Below are positions 1 to 8,602 of a stretch of DNA of 64,000 bases, piece after piece. This DNA comes from Pseudomonadota bacterium (GTDB taxonomy: Bacteria; Pseudomonadota; Alphaproteobacteria; Rhizobiales; Rhizobiaceae): the NCBI GenBank assembly GCA_023451735.1, contig JAEXYH010000038.1, positions 112,471 through 176,470 on the forward strand. Reading direction: 5' to 3'. Both the position numbers and the translations under genes were made by a program. The stretch's first letter is position 1, and each line of letters starts with the position of its first letter. The notes below the pieces were generated by a model, which saw only the letters and a list, made by a program, of their open reading frames with translations, was not told where the DNA came from and did not search any database.

Positions 1-1
1 C

Positions 2-247
2 GTCATCCCCTCCTTTCGCCTGTCGGTTCTGCACGGTTACAGCGATATCCTGACACCCTACGGGGTCTCGAAATTCATCCTGAACCATCTGCCGGAACAG
101 CTCGCAAAAGGCCGCACCGATCTGAAAATCTACCGCGGCGGCCACATGTTCTACAGCGATCCCAACTCACGGCAGCAGGCAAATGACGATATGCGGTCTT
201 TTTACCAGGGAGAGATACCCGGCGAGGCCAAACCTCCGCGGGGCTAG
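2..247 (+). CDS. C-terminal end of a probable S10-family serine carboxypeptidase (partial)
   Basis: The window opens inside a gene: frame 2 reads 81 codons to a TAG with no start. The fragment carries HGYSDILTPYG near its beginning and RGGHMFY later. In serine carboxypeptidases of family S10 the catalytic Asp lies in a G-x-x-D segment followed by a Pro, and the catalytic His in a GGHM segment near the C-terminus. The order and spacing fit that family. The nucleophilic Ser would lie upstream of the window and cannot be checked, so this remains a family-level call. Another alpha/beta hydrolase is possible. Confidence 0.6.
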   Translation, partial: VIPSFRLSVLHGYSDILTPYGVSKFILNHLPEQLAKGRTDLKIYRGGHMFYSDPNSRQQANDDMRSFYQGEIPGEAKPPRG

Positions 248-366
248 AAGCCGGTATCGCAACGGGCGGATAACCTTCCTTCAACCTGCGTCCTCCTGCC
301 CCTTCCCTCATCCCGTTTTTTTGCCCACACTCATGAGTCGGGAACAAAAAGAACGGGAATAACCCA

Positions 367-1596
367 ATGTATGAATATGCCATAGCCTGGGAATGGCTGA
401 GCTTTGCCGTGCGCTGGTTCCATGTGATCACCGCGATCGCCTGGATCGGCTCATCCTTCTATTTCATCGCGCTTGATCTCGGGCTGGTCAAACGACCGCA
501 TCTGCCCCCAGGTGCCTATGGCGAGGAATGGCAGGTCCATGGCGGCGGTTTTTATCACATCCAGAAATATCTGGTCGCGCCGGCGCAGATGCCTGAGCAC
601 CTGACATGGTTCAAATACGAGAGCTATTTCACTTGGCTTTCCGGTTTTCTGCTGCTCTGCGTGGTCTATTACGGCGGTGCGGACCTCTTCCTCGTCGACC
701 ACACGGTAATGGAACTGGAAAACTGGCAGGCGATCTGTCTGTCTCTGGCCTCACTCTCGATCGGCTGGATCATCTACGACCAGCTCTGCAAGTCGCCGCT
801 CGGGAATAATACATGGGGCCTGATGGTCCTGCTCTATGTCGTGCTGGTCGCCATGGCGTGGGGGTACACGCAGGTCTTTTCCGGCCGCGCCGCCTTCCTG
901 CATCTCGGCGCGTTTACCGCCACGATCATGTCGGCCAACGTCTTTTTCATCATCATCCCGAATCAGAAGATCGTCGTCGCCGACCTCATCGCCGGCCGCA
1001 CGCCGGATGCCAAATATGGCCGCATCGCCAAGCAGCGCTCGTTGCACAACAACTATCTGACGCTGCCCGTCATCTTCTTCATGCTGTCGAACCATTATCC
1101 GCTGGCCTTTGCCACCCAGTTCAACTGGGTGATCGCAGCGTTGGTCTTCCTGATGGGCGTGACGATCCGGCACTGGTTCAACACCACCCATGCCAGAAAA
1201 GGCAAGCCAACCTGGACTTGGCTGGTGACGGTGATCCTCTTCATCCTGATAATGTGGCTGTCGACAGTGCCGAAAGTGCTGACCGGCGAGACGGAAACCG
1301 CCCTCTCCCCGATCAGCCAGAAATTCGCATCCAACGCCCATTTCGAGGCCGCCCGCGATGTGGTGATGGCGCGCTGCTCCATGTGCCATGCGGCAGAACC
1401 CGTGTGGGACGGCGTTCCCTTCACGCCGAAATCGGTTAAGCTCGAAACCGATGCGGAGATTGCCAGCCACGCGCGGGAAATCTATATCCAGGCGGGACGA
1501 AGCCATGCCATGCCCCCCGGCAACGTGACAGATCTCACGCCGGAGGAGCGCAAACTCCTTGTCGCATGGTATGAAAGCGCCATCGCCTCGCAATAG
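367..1596 (+). CDS. puuD: Membrane-bound urate oxidase/hydroxylase PuuD with C-terminal cytochrome c domain
   Basis: A 409-residue protein whose first two thirds are hydrophobic membrane segments (the WFHVITAIAWIGSSFYF segment is typical). They are followed by a soluble tail with one c-type heme motif, CSMCH, at residues 337-341 and a plausible axial Met at 382 (AMPPGN). This is the layout of PuuD, which oxidises urate to 5-hydroxyisourate in the membrane and passes electrons to a cytochrome chain, replacing soluble uricase. guaD starts 9 bases after its stop, and the following enzymes of the pathway (uraH, uraD, puuE, allA) lie a few kb away on the other strand, which supports the assignment. 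The ATG at 367 follows a purine-rich stretch. Confidence 0.9.
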   Translation: MYEYAIAWEWLSFAVRWFHVITAIAWIGSSFYFIALDLGLVKRPHLPPGAYGEEWQVHGGGFYHIQKYLVAPAQMPEHLTWFKYESYFTWLSGFLLLCVVYYGGADLFLVDHTVMELENWQAICLSLASLSIGWIIYDQLCKSPLGNNTWGLMVLLYVVLVAMAWGYTQVFSGRAAFLHLGAFTATIMSANVFFIIIPNQKIVVADLIAGRTPDAKYGRIAKQRSLHNNYLTLPVIFFMLSNHYPLAFATQFNWVIAALVFLMGVTIRHWFNTTHARKGKPTWTWLVTVILFILIMWLSTVPKVLTGETETALSPISQKFASNAHFEAARDVVMARCSMCHAAEPVWDGVPFTPKSVKLETDAEIASHAREIYIQAGRSHAMPPGNVTDLTPEERKLLVAWYESAIASQ

Positions 1597-1605
1597 ACAT
1601 CACCG

Positions 1606-2928
1606 ATGAAAGCCCACATGACCGACACCCTCATCCGTGGACGCCTCCTCTCCTTCAAGCGCGCGCCTCAGTCTCTGACCGATAGCGACAGCTATCTTTA
1701 TGAGCATGACGGCAGCCTGCTGGTTAACGCGGACGGCAGGATCGCTGCGGCGGGAGATTACGCCAGCGTCAGGGCAGCTGCGCCGGAGGATGTGGCCGAG
1801 ATCGACCATCGGCCACATCTGATCCTGCCGGGATTCATCGACACCCATGTGCATTTCCCGCAGATGCAGGTGATCGCCTCCTATGCGGCGAACCTGCTCG
1901 AATGGCTGAACACCTATACATTCCACGAGGAATGCCGCTTCGTCGAAAGCGAGCACGCGACCCGCATCGCCACCCATTTCTACGACGAGTTTCTGCGTCA
2001 GGGCACGACGACCGCGGTCGCCTACTGCTCCGTCCACAAGACCTCCGCCGACGCCTTTTTCGCCGAAGCATTGAAACGCAACATGTGCATGGTCGGCGGC
2101 AAGGTGATGATGGACCGCAACGCCCCGCAGGGCCTGCTCGACACGCCGCAGATGGGCTATGACGAAACCCGCGCGGTGATCGAGGAGTGGCACGGCAAGG
2201 GCCGCAACCACGTCGCCATCACCCCCCGTTTCGCTATCACTTCGACGCCGGAGCAGATGACGGCAACGCAGGCGCTGGCGCAGGAATTCCCGGACCTCTT
2301 CATCCAGACGCATCTGTCGGAAAACCGCGAGGAAATCCGCTACACCTGCGAACTCTATCCGGAAGCGAAAGACTATACCGACATCTATGCCCGCTATGGC
2401 CTGCTCGGAGAGAAGACCCTGCTCGGTCATGCCATCCATCTCTCCGAACGGGAGATGGATGTTTTGTCGGAGACGGGCAGCATCGCCGTCCATTGCCCGA
2501 CCTCCAACCTTTTCATTGGGTCCGGCCTGTTTCCGCTGAGACCGCTGACGCGCCGGGAAAAGCCGGTGCGCATCTCGGTCGCCACCGATATCGGCGGCGG
2601 CTCCAGCTATTCGATGCTGAAGACCATGGACGAGGCCTACAAGATCCAGCAGATTTTGGGCGAACGCCTGAACCCGCTCGAAAGTTTTCACCTGATGACC
2701 AGAGGCAATGCCGAGGCGCTGTCGATGGAAGCCGACATCGGCACGCTGGATCTGGGCTCGGTCGCCGACCTCGTCGTGCTCGACGCGGCCGCAACGCCAG
2801 CCATGAAGCTGCGCATGGAGACCGTCAATACGCTGCCGGAAGAGCTGTTCCTTTTGCAGACCATGGGCGACGACCGGGCGGTGGTGGAAACCTATGTGGC
2901 GGGCAAGGCGATGAAGAGCGGGCTTTGA
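1606..2928 (+). CDS. guaD: Guanine deaminase
   Basis: A 440-residue amidohydrolase that would convert guanine to xanthine and feed the urate pathway. Visible metal-site motifs, in order, are DTHVHFPQ (first His pair), THLSEN, a GHAIHLS segment and TDIGGGSSYSML near residue 325, which holds the metal-binding Asp. CPTSN is the guanine deaminase signature between them. Length matches the family (about 430-450). Two starts are possible, ATG 1606 and ATG 1618; neither has a strong ribosome-binding site, and close spacing to puuD suggests co-transcription. It belongs to the same purine salvage/catabolism group as its neighbours. Confidence 0.9.
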   Translation: MKAHMTDTLIRGRLLSFKRAPQSLTDSDSYLYEHDGSLLVNADGRIAAAGDYASVRAAAPEDVAEIDHRPHLILPGFIDTHVHFPQMQVIASYAANLLEWLNTYTFHEECRFVESEHATRIATHFYDEFLRQGTTTAVAYCSVHKTSADAFFAEALKRNMCMVGGKVMMDRNAPQGLLDTPQMGYDETRAVIEEWHGKGRNHVAITPRFAITSTPEQMTATQALAQEFPDLFIQTHLSENREEIRYTCELYPEAKDYTDIYARYGLLGEKTLLGHAIHLSEREMDVLSETGSIAVHCPTSNLFIGSGLFPLRPLTRREKPVRISVATDIGGGSSYSMLKTMDEAYKIQQILGERLNPLESFHLMTRGNAEALSMEADIGTLDLGSVADLVVLDAAATPAMKLRMETVNTLPEELFLLQTMGDDRAVVETYVAGKAMKSGL

Positions 2929-2941
2929 GCGCTTACCGCTT

Positions 2942-3213
2942 TTAGGCGCTCCGATAGACATCGGAATGTTCCCGCTGCCCTACCGCGACGACGACAATGG
3001 TGATCCTCTCATCCTCGACGCAGTAGACCAGTCGGTACCCGGCGGAACGGAGTTTGATCTTGTAGTGATCCGGCATGCCGCGTAGCGCATCGGCTTGAAC
3101 TCTCGGTCGCTGCAGCCGTTCGGATAGTTTTCGCTTGAACTGCTCTCTTACGGTTGCGCCAAGCTTGTCCATTCCTTGCGCGCTATAGGCAAAAACTCGA
3201 GCCTATAGGTCAT
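2942..3213 (-). pseudogene. RelE/ParE-type toxin gene broken by a one-base deletion
   Basis: Reading back from 3213, the ATG opens a RelE-like N-terminus (MTYRLEFLPIARKEW), but the frame then runs into a stop after 21 codons. The remainder (from DKLGATVREQFKRKL to the end at 2942) is in the neighbouring frame. Restoring one C in the CC at about 3169-3170 (TGGAC to TGGGAC on the coding strand) gives a continuous 90-residue RelE protein. As it stands, only an internal ATG at 3172 gives a 76-residue product lacking the first beta strand and helix. The start overlaps the end of the antitoxin gene, as in type II toxin-antitoxin operons. A sequencing error is the main alternative to real inactivation. 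Confidence 0.75.
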
Positions 3214-3457
3214 CGAGGTCGACCGGCACGCCCTTTTCGCCAGAACGGGCCTTCGCGATCTCGACAAGAGTCTGATCGTCGAGCGCGTCGATCAAGGCTT
3301 CGTAGGTATCGGCGGGCACCATATAGGCCATCACCCGATTGTGGTTGAGAATAGCCACAGCGCCACCGGCTGCTCCATCGACCACAGCAGTCGGGTTCTT
3401 CTTCAGATCCGACACGCTGACTGCCATATCCGCTTCGACACGCTGCATAGTCGTCAC
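3203..3457 (-). CDS. Phd/YefM/RelB-type antitoxin
   Basis: An 84-residue protein with the Phd/YefM-like N-terminal DNA-binding pattern VSVSDLKKNPTAVV followed by AVAILNHNRVMAYMVPADTYEALID. Such antitoxins bind their operator through the N-terminal half and wrap the toxin with the C-terminal half. It is followed directly, with overlap, by a RelE-type toxin reading frame that carries a frameshift, so the antitoxin may now be functionally orphaned. ATG 3451 (MQRVEADMAV) is an alternative start. Confidence 0.8.
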   Translation of the reverse strand: MTTMQRVEADMAVSVSDLKKNPTAVVDGAAGGAVAILNHNRVMAYMVPADTYEALIDALDDQTLVEIAKARSGEKGVPVDLDDL

Positions 3458-3627
3458 CTTATGAGACCTAAATTCGGCACTATTTATCGCGCTTGTTTTG
3501 ATACATATATCAACTTTCGAACGCGTCGGCGAGTGCGAGTAAAAATTCCGGAAGCATGGATTTTCCGTTTCCTATCGTCATCGATATGCTACCTCTCTGG
3601 CATTGATTTCAGGAGGAACCGCTTATC

Positions 3628-4773
3628 ATGTCCAAGCCGCTCACCATCGCCGATCTGAAGACCATGGCCCGCCGCAGGGTGCCAAAGATGTTCTTCGATT
3701 ATGCTGATAGCGGCGCATGGACCGAAGGCACCTACCGTGCCAACGAGGACGATTTTTCAAAGATCAAGCTGCGTCAGCGCGTGCTGGTCGACATGACCAA
3801 CCGCTCGCTGGCAACGACTATGGTCGGACAGGATGTCTCGATGCCTGTGGCGCTCGCGCCGACGGGCCTCACCGGCATGCAGCATGCCGATGGCGAAATG
3901 CTGGCCGCCAAGGCTGCCGAAGAATTCGGCGTGCCTTTCACGCTCTCGACCATGAGCATATGCTCGATCGAGGATGTAAAGTCGGTGACGTCAAAACCCT
4001 TCTGGTTCCAGCTTTACGTGATGAAGGATCGCGGCTTCATCGAGCGCCTGATCGGCCGCGCCAAGGCTGCTGGCTGCGGTGCGCTCGTCGTCACCGCCGA
4101 CCTGCAGATTTTGGGCCAACGCCACAAGGACCTGCGCAACGGCCTTTCCGCCCCGCCGAAATGGACGCTGAACAGCGCGCTGCAACTGGCCACAAGACCC
4201 TTCTGGTGCATGGAGATGCTGCAGACCAAGCGCCGTGGTTTCGGCAATATCGTCGGCCATGCTAGCAATGTTTCGGACCTCTCCTCGCTGTCGGCATGGA
4301 CGGCGGAACAGTTCGACCCGCGGCTCTCCTGGGACGATATCCGCTGGATCAAGGATCTGTGGGGTGGAAAGCTGATCATCAAGGGCATTCTCGACGAGGA
4401 AGACGCGCGTGCCGCCGCCGATACCGGTGCCGACGCACTGATCGTTTCTAACCACGGCGGCCGCCAGCTCGACGGCGCCCCCTCCTCCATCTCCATGCTG
4501 CCGAAGATCCTCGATGCCGTCGGCGACCGGATGGAAGTGCATTTCGATGGCGGCATCCGCTCCGGCCAGGACGTGCTGAAAGCCGTGGCACTCGGCGCCA
4601 AGGGCACCTATATCGGCCGCCCCTTCCTCTACGGCCTCGGCGCCATGGGCAAGCCGGGCGTGACGACGGCGCTCGAGATCATCCGCAAGGAGATGGACAT
4701 CACCATGGCGCTTTGTGGCAAGCGTGACATCAAGGATTGCGGCGCAAACATTATCGCCTCGTCGCCGTTCTGA
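3628..4773 (+). CDS. lldD: FMN-dependent alpha-hydroxy-acid oxidoreductase (L-lactate dehydrogenase type)
   Basis: A 381-residue FMN enzyme of the L-lactate dehydrogenase/glycolate oxidase family. It shows the APTG loop near the flavin, the catalytic His in SNHGGRQLDG (His about residue 276) and the phosphate-binding end DGGIRSGQDVLKAVALGAKG followed by GRPFLYG. It would oxidise L-lactate or a similar 2-hydroxy acid at the inner face of the membrane and donate electrons to quinone. The start is well supported by AGGAGG-like bases 8-14 nt upstream of ATG 3628. There is no regulator beside it. Substrate cannot be read from sequence alone; mandelate or glycolate are alternatives. Confidence 0.82.
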   Translation: MSKPLTIADLKTMARRRVPKMFFDYADSGAWTEGTYRANEDDFSKIKLRQRVLVDMTNRSLATTMVGQDVSMPVALAPTGLTGMQHADGEMLAAKAAEEFGVPFTLSTMSICSIEDVKSVTSKPFWFQLYVMKDRGFIERLIGRAKAAGCGALVVTADLQILGQRHKDLRNGLSAPPKWTLNSALQLATRPFWCMEMLQTKRRGFGNIVGHASNVSDLSSLSAWTAEQFDPRLSWDDIRWIKDLWGGKLIIKGILDEEDARAAADTGADALIVSNHGGRQLDGAPSSISMLPKILDAVGDRMEVHFDGGIRSGQDVLKAVALGAKGTYIGRPFLYGLGAMGKPGVTTALEIIRKEMDITMALCGKRDIKDCGANIIASSPF

Positions 4774-4828
4774 TTTGGGATACGACCTGAAACCGGCTAG
4801 AATGGCCCCGTCAATAGGGCGGGGCGGA

Positions 4829-5764
4829 ATGGACGGTTTTGGGCGGTCTTTCGGAGCGATGGTCGCGGCCATTGCAATGCTGGGTGCACAAAGCGCCCCG
4901 GCTTCCGAAACGGCATCGACAGCGGACAAGCGCAAGGAACCTGCCTGCCTCTACGCGCGATCGGCCGGCGGCCAGCCGATCTGCATCCGCAAGGACTTCT
5001 TCAACGCCGATCTCTGTCGCGCGATCGAAATTTCGGCCAATGCCCACGCCATTCCACCGGATTTTTTCGCCCGACTGATCTGGCGCGAAAGCCTGTTTCG
5101 GCCCGAGGCTGTGAGCCACAAGGGTGCAGAAGGGATCGCACAATTCATGCCGTCCACGGCCCGGATGCGCGGCCTCGGCAACAGCTTTCACGTCCTCGAC
5201 GCGCTGGATGCATCCGCCGCCTATCTGAAGGAACTGAGTCTTCGTCTCGGCAATCTGGGCTTTGCGGCGGCGGCCTATAATGCCGGCGAGAACGGCTTTG
5301 CCCGGTTCCTGTCGTCCGAAAGACTACCAATCGAGACAAGGGACTATGTCTTCGCCATTACCGGCACGCTGATCGAGACCTGGCGCGATGCACCGCCTGA
5401 AAGCGCGGCCCCCGCCCTGGATGATGCTCGCCCCTTTCAGGAAGCCTGCACGACGCTGGCGGATACGCGCCGGATGACAGAACCGGTGCTGACGAGTTCC
5501 GCCGACTGGGCGCCTTGGGGTGTCCAACTGGCAGCGCATTATCGCCCGGCCGTCGTCGATCGCCTGTTCACCCGCTCAATCCTCGGGCTGCCGACACCGC
5601 TGAATGAGGAACGCGCCCTGATCGTCCGGCAACGCGGCGGCAATTTCGGCTATCGCCCGCGTTATGCGGCAAGGATCGGGCGCGAGACACGGCAGGAGGC
5701 AACGAAGCTCTGCGGCGCCATCAGGGCCGCAGGCGTTCCCTGTACCGTTTTTCGCAACAGGTAG
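4829..5764 (+). CDS. Secreted lytic transglycosylase (SLT domain) with SPOR-like tail
   Basis: A signal-like N-terminus precedes a lysozyme-like SLT domain. The catalytic Glu is in IWRESLF, and GAEGIAQFMPSTA and AAAYNAGENGF are the usual family motifs. The last 80 residues (starting near WGVQLAAHYR, with two Cys near the end) resemble a SPOR peptidoglycan-binding repeat. It would cleave glycan strands in the periplasm. The frame is open from 4715 inside lldD, but a GGGCGGA sequence just before ATG 4829 makes this the better start; ATG 4802 is an alternative. Total length would be about 311 residues. Confidence 0.75.
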   Translation: MDGFGRSFGAMVAAIAMLGAQSAPASETASTADKRKEPACLYARSAGGQPICIRKDFFNADLCRAIEISANAHAIPPDFFARLIWRESLFRPEAVSHKGAEGIAQFMPSTARMRGLGNSFHVLDALDASAAYLKELSLRLGNLGFAAAAYNAGENGFARFLSSERLPIETRDYVFAITGTLIETWRDAPPESAAPALDDARPFQEACTTLADTRRMTEPVLTSSADWAPWGVQLAAHYRPAVVDRLFTRSILGLPTPLNEERALIVRQRGGNFGYRPRYAARIGRETRQEATKLCGAIRAAGVPCTVFRNR

Positions 5765-5770
5765 GCGATA

Positions 5771-6535
5771 TCAACCGCACCAGCCGCCCTTGCTGGCACC
5801 GGGGCGCTTGGCGAGCCCCTCATTGACCAGCACATCGGCAAGCGACCGGCCGTTGCGCGTCACGTCACGCAATTGATGCCCATCGACCGTCGAGTTGTTG
5901 CCCTGCCACGACACCAGCTCGAACGGCCCGGAATCGAGGAAGGCGCGCACGCGCAGTTTTGCATCGCTGGCCTTGATCCGCTCGGCCTCGCAACGGGGTT
6001 TCTTGATATCGGGCACCTCAATGCCGACGAGGCGGATCTTCTGGCCATGGAAGACGAAGCGATCGGCTGTCACCACGCAATCGTCTTGCTTGGCGGTACC
6101 ACAGAGGAAGAATTTCCCCTGATACGCGCCGGCAAGGGCCTCACCCGATTTCGGCGCAGCAGCCGAAAGCGAGGCAACCTCCAATCCCGGCTTGCCAACC
6201 GGCGCCGGCGGAATGATGGCAGCGGTCTGCGTCCGGTCCGGCGGACCGACGGGACGTGGCGGAACAGGCGTGACGCCGCGATGGGATGGCGCAGATTGAG
6301 GTTTGGCGGCCACGACCTTTTCCCGCGGCTCGGCCCTCGTTGCGGTGGGGTTGGGCCTGTCGGCCGTCAGGCTGGCAACGAATTTCCGGGCCGGCGCGAA
6401 ATTGTCATAAAGAGCGATCCCGCCTCCGACGACCGCAAGCGCTGCGACCCAAGGCAGGAGCGAAGACCCAGAGCGCGCCGATGCACGCCTGCTGCTCTTG
6501 CGTTTCGAGCCAGATTTTGCGCGCGATGGGGCCAT
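5771..6535 (-). CDS. Membrane-anchored thermonuclease (SNase)-like protein, possibly inactive
   Basis: A 254-residue protein with a very basic N-terminus, one membrane segment (about residues 25-45), a Pro/Ala-rich linker and a C-terminal SNase-like fold. The line IRLVGIEVPDI aligns with the family segment that carries the first catalytic Arg and Glu. Here the usual PE is PD, and the canonical D-R-Y-G-R line that carries the second Arg is replaced by DGHQLRDVTRNGRS. It may therefore bind rather than cut nucleic acid. It converges with the lytic transglycosylase gene, 6 bases apart. The nuclease name is a fold-level call only. Confidence 0.6.
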   Translation of the reverse strand: MAPSRAKSGSKRKSSRRASARSGSSLLPWVAALAVVGGGIALYDNFAPARKFVASLTADRPNPTATRAEPREKVVAAKPQSAPSHRGVTPVPPRPVGPPDRTQTAAIIPPAPVGKPGLEVASLSAAAPKSGEALAGAYQGKFFLCGTAKQDDCVVTADRFVFHGQKIRLVGIEVPDIKKPRCEAERIKASDAKLRVRAFLDSGPFELVSWQGNNSTVDGHQLRDVTRNGRSLADVLVNEGLAKRPGASKGGWCG

Positions 6536-6626
6536 GGAATCATCTCCTGTCGAATCGGAGAGGAGTATCGGCAGTAAGCCTTGCCGAATGGTTTCCAGAT
6601 GGATGTGAACTCAGCTCGGCTGAGCT

Positions 6627-7373
6627 TTATACACGCCCGGTCGCAAGCGCGCTTGCCCATTCGGGTCTGCCGTTTTCGGCGGCAAGTCTCGACATGGCCA
6701 TGTGATCGTAGGCGACATTGCGGAAGGTCGGAGCCCATCCGCTTTCGGTCTTCTCTATCACCGCGTAGGAGGCCATCGCGTGGCCGGTCTCTATCCTGTG
6801 GAAATAAGGAGCATCGTCGTCATAGGCCGGCTGCCCGACACTGCCCGGATTGACGATCAGCCGCCCGTCGGAAAGCGAGACAATCCGCGCAACATGGCTG
6901 TGCCCGCACAGAATGAGCGACTGTTCGATGCCTTGCGCCAATGCCTCTATTTCGCCCTGAGGACGCAAGGTGACATGCCCCTGCGGCGAAACCGTCTCCA
7001 GCCAGTACAGATTGTCGTCTTGCGGCGTCGCATGACACAGAAAGATGTCGTCACGCCAGACCATGCTGAACGGCAGTTTGCGCAGCCAGTCGAAATGCCG
7101 GGACGCCATCTGGCGATGCGCATACGCATCCGATGCTTCAAGCTGATCGGCCGCCTTCTCGATAAGATAACGATCGTGATTGCCGCGCACCGACCGCTCG
7201 GCCTTCAGGTCGAGCAACAGCAACAGGTCGCCGGCATGATCCGCCTCCAGCGGTCCGCTGAAGCAATCGCCGAGGTTGACGATGTCGCGAATTCCGAGCG
7301 CCGCAATGTCGTCGAGCACCGCCTTCAGCGCCGCGCAATTCCCGTGAATGTCGGCGATTGCCGCGAAACGCAT
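6627..7373 (-). CDS. Calcineurin-like metallophosphoesterase (YfcE/MJ0936 type)
   Basis: About 248 residues with the two-metal phosphoesterase motifs in order: IADIHGN at the N-terminus, NLGDCFSGP, RGNHDRY, then LCGHSH and VNPGSVGQP. The last belongs to the YfcE-like subgroup. It would hydrolyse a phosphodiester or phosphomonoester, substrate unknown. The ATG at 7373 shares its A with the TGA of uraH (TGATG), so it is translationally coupled to the purine-degradation operon and is its last gene. Nothing in ureide chemistry requires a phosphoesterase, so the linkage may be regulatory or fortuitous. Confidence 0.8.
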   Translation of the reverse strand: MRFAAIADIHGNCAALKAVLDDIAALGIRDIVNLGDCFSGPLEADHAGDLLLLLDLKAERSVRGNHDRYLIEKAADQLEASDAYAHRQMASRHFDWLRKLPFSMVWRDDIFLCHATPQDDNLYWLETVSPQGHVTLRPQGEIEALAQGIEQSLILCGHSHVARIVSLSDGRLIVNPGSVGQPAYDDDAPYFHRIETGHAMASYAVIEKTESGWAPTFRNVAYDHMAMSRLAAENGRPEWASALATGRV

Positions 7374-7729
7374 CAACTGCCCCGATAGGTGGAATAGCCA
7401 TAGGGCGAGAGAAGCAGCGGCACGTGATAATGCGCCGCGACATCCGAAATGCCGAAACGAATGGGAATGACGTCGAGGAACGCCGGCTCGGTCAGGCTGG
7501 TGCCAAGGCCACGCAGATAATCACCCGCGTGAAAGACCAGTTCGTAAGTTCCGGCGACAAAGTTTTCGCCGATGAGGATCGGACCGCCATCGACACGCCC
7601 ATCGGCATTGGTCGCCACGGTTTTGACCTTCGTCCGCGCCTCGCCCTCGATCCGGTAAAGATCGATGAAAAGGCCTTCGGCCGGTTTGCCGCTGGCCGTA
7701 TCGAGTACATGGGTGGTGAGGCCGGTCAT
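7373..7729 (-). CDS. uraH: 5-hydroxyisourate hydrolase (transthyretin-like)
   Basis: A 118-residue protein beginning TGLTTHVLDTASGKPA and ending SPYGYSTYRGS. The last four residues are the family's signature C-terminus, and the two catalytic His segments (THVLD and AAHYHVPLLLSP) are both present. It hydrolyses 5-hydroxyisourate, the product of PuuD, to OHCU. Its start overlaps the allA stop by four bases (ATGA) and its stop overlaps the phosphoesterase start. Length and motifs are normal. Confidence 0.95.
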   Translation of the reverse strand: MTGLTTHVLDTASGKPAEGLFIDLYRIEGEARTKVKTVATNADGRVDGGPILIGENFVAGTYELVFHAGDYLRGLGTSLTEPAFLDVIPIRFGISDVAAHYHVPLLLSPYGYSTYRGS

Positions 7730-8226
7730 GGCGCTGGCTCCGAAATCTGGAAGGGGGGCTCGAAAAAAAACTCTTCGAGATTGGCTGCAGTGTTGTCGCG
7801 GTCGACGACCAGAAAATCGCTGACCGCGCCGAGCGCCATCAAGGGATGGTGCCAGATATTGGGGGCATAATTCACCCCCTGATGCGCCGCCGCCAGGAAC
7901 ACCTTCGGCCGCCCTGGCTTTCCGCTCTCGTCATCGGACACAGCAACGAGAAACGGTCGACCGGACAAAGGCACAAAGCTCTGGCTGCCATAGGGATGCC
8001 GTTCCATCATGCCGACGACATAGGGAAACAGCCGCGGCTGGCCGCGAAAGATATTGAAGATCAGTCGCTCCGGCGCACCCAGCACGACCGGCTCCGCCAG
8101 CGCGTGATATCGCTCCGTCGTGCCGTTATTGATCAGCCGCATCTTCGACGCATCGGCCTCGATGACATCGCCATAGGGCGCGAAAGCGGTTTTGGTGAGG
8201 GGAAGAACTTCGAGATTTTCAATCAA
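7726..8226 (-). CDS. allA: Ureidoglycolate lyase
   Basis: A 166-residue protein matching AllA: FAPYGDVIEAD near the start, then FNIFRGQPR, MMERHPYGSQSFVPL, and GVNYAPNIWHHPLMALG, the metal/substrate-binding HH region. It splits ureidoglycolate into glyoxylate and urea, the last step of the ureide route after allantoinase and allantoate hydrolysis. The start is a TTG at 8226 with AAGG 8 nt upstream; no ATG gives the full conserved N-terminus. It overlaps uraH by four bases. Confidence 0.93.
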   Translation of the reverse strand: MIENLEVLPLTKTAFAPYGDVIEADASKMRLINNGTTERYHALAEPVVLGAPERLIFNIFRGQPRLFPYVVGMMERHPYGSQSFVPLSGRPFLVAVSDDESGKPGRPKVFLAAAHQGVNYAPNIWHHPLMALGAVSDFLVVDRDNTAANLEEFFFEPPFQISEPAP

Positions 8227-8256
8227 TTCATTCGCCTTGGGCGTGCCGGTCGTCGG

Positions 8257-8544
8257 TCATATGGGAGAGGCTTCCGCGAGCATCCGGCTCTTGATCAGTT
8301 CAGGCAGCCCGCCAGACGTGACGACATCCACCTTGATCCCATCGAACATCTGTTCAAGCTCGTATTGAAGCCCATCCAGGCTGAAAAGCATGCTTCCCGG
8401 GAGCGCATCAACGAAAATATAACTGTCCGGCCCGTCCTCGCCGCGAGCGACCGAACGGAAGACGGGAGAGTTCGCCGCGTTGAAGCGCTTCGTCGCTTCG
8501 CGGATCGCCTTACGGTTCTTTTCCAGCAGTTCCGACGGTCGCAT
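8257..8544 (-). pseudogene. Degenerate MNT-type nucleotidyltransferase (MntA-like antitoxin remnant)
   Basis: A 95-residue open frame starting at ATG 8544 (AGGAG 8 nt upstream). It is recognisably the MntA/COG1669 minimal nucleotidyltransferase: SVARGEDGPDS, then FVDALPGSMLF and later KVDVVTSGGL. The catalytic signature is damaged. The G-S pair is R-S, and the D-I-D stretch that holds the metal-binding Asp residues is reduced to S-Y-I-F-V-D, as if a GATATT repeat unit had been lost by slippage. No HEPN toxin partner is present. The frame is intact, so it could still be made, but it should not catalyse AMPylation. It is placed between uraD and allA and probably co-transcribed with them. Confidence 0.7.
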
Positions 8545-8602
8545 CGGCATTTCTCCTGATTTCATCAATATAGGCGACAGCGGATGCGGAAGGAAGTGTG
8601 GC

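Noticed and set aside
1600..2961. A 453-codon minus-strand open frame opposite guaD
   Set aside because: No ribosome-binding site or motif; guaD is certain on the other strand.
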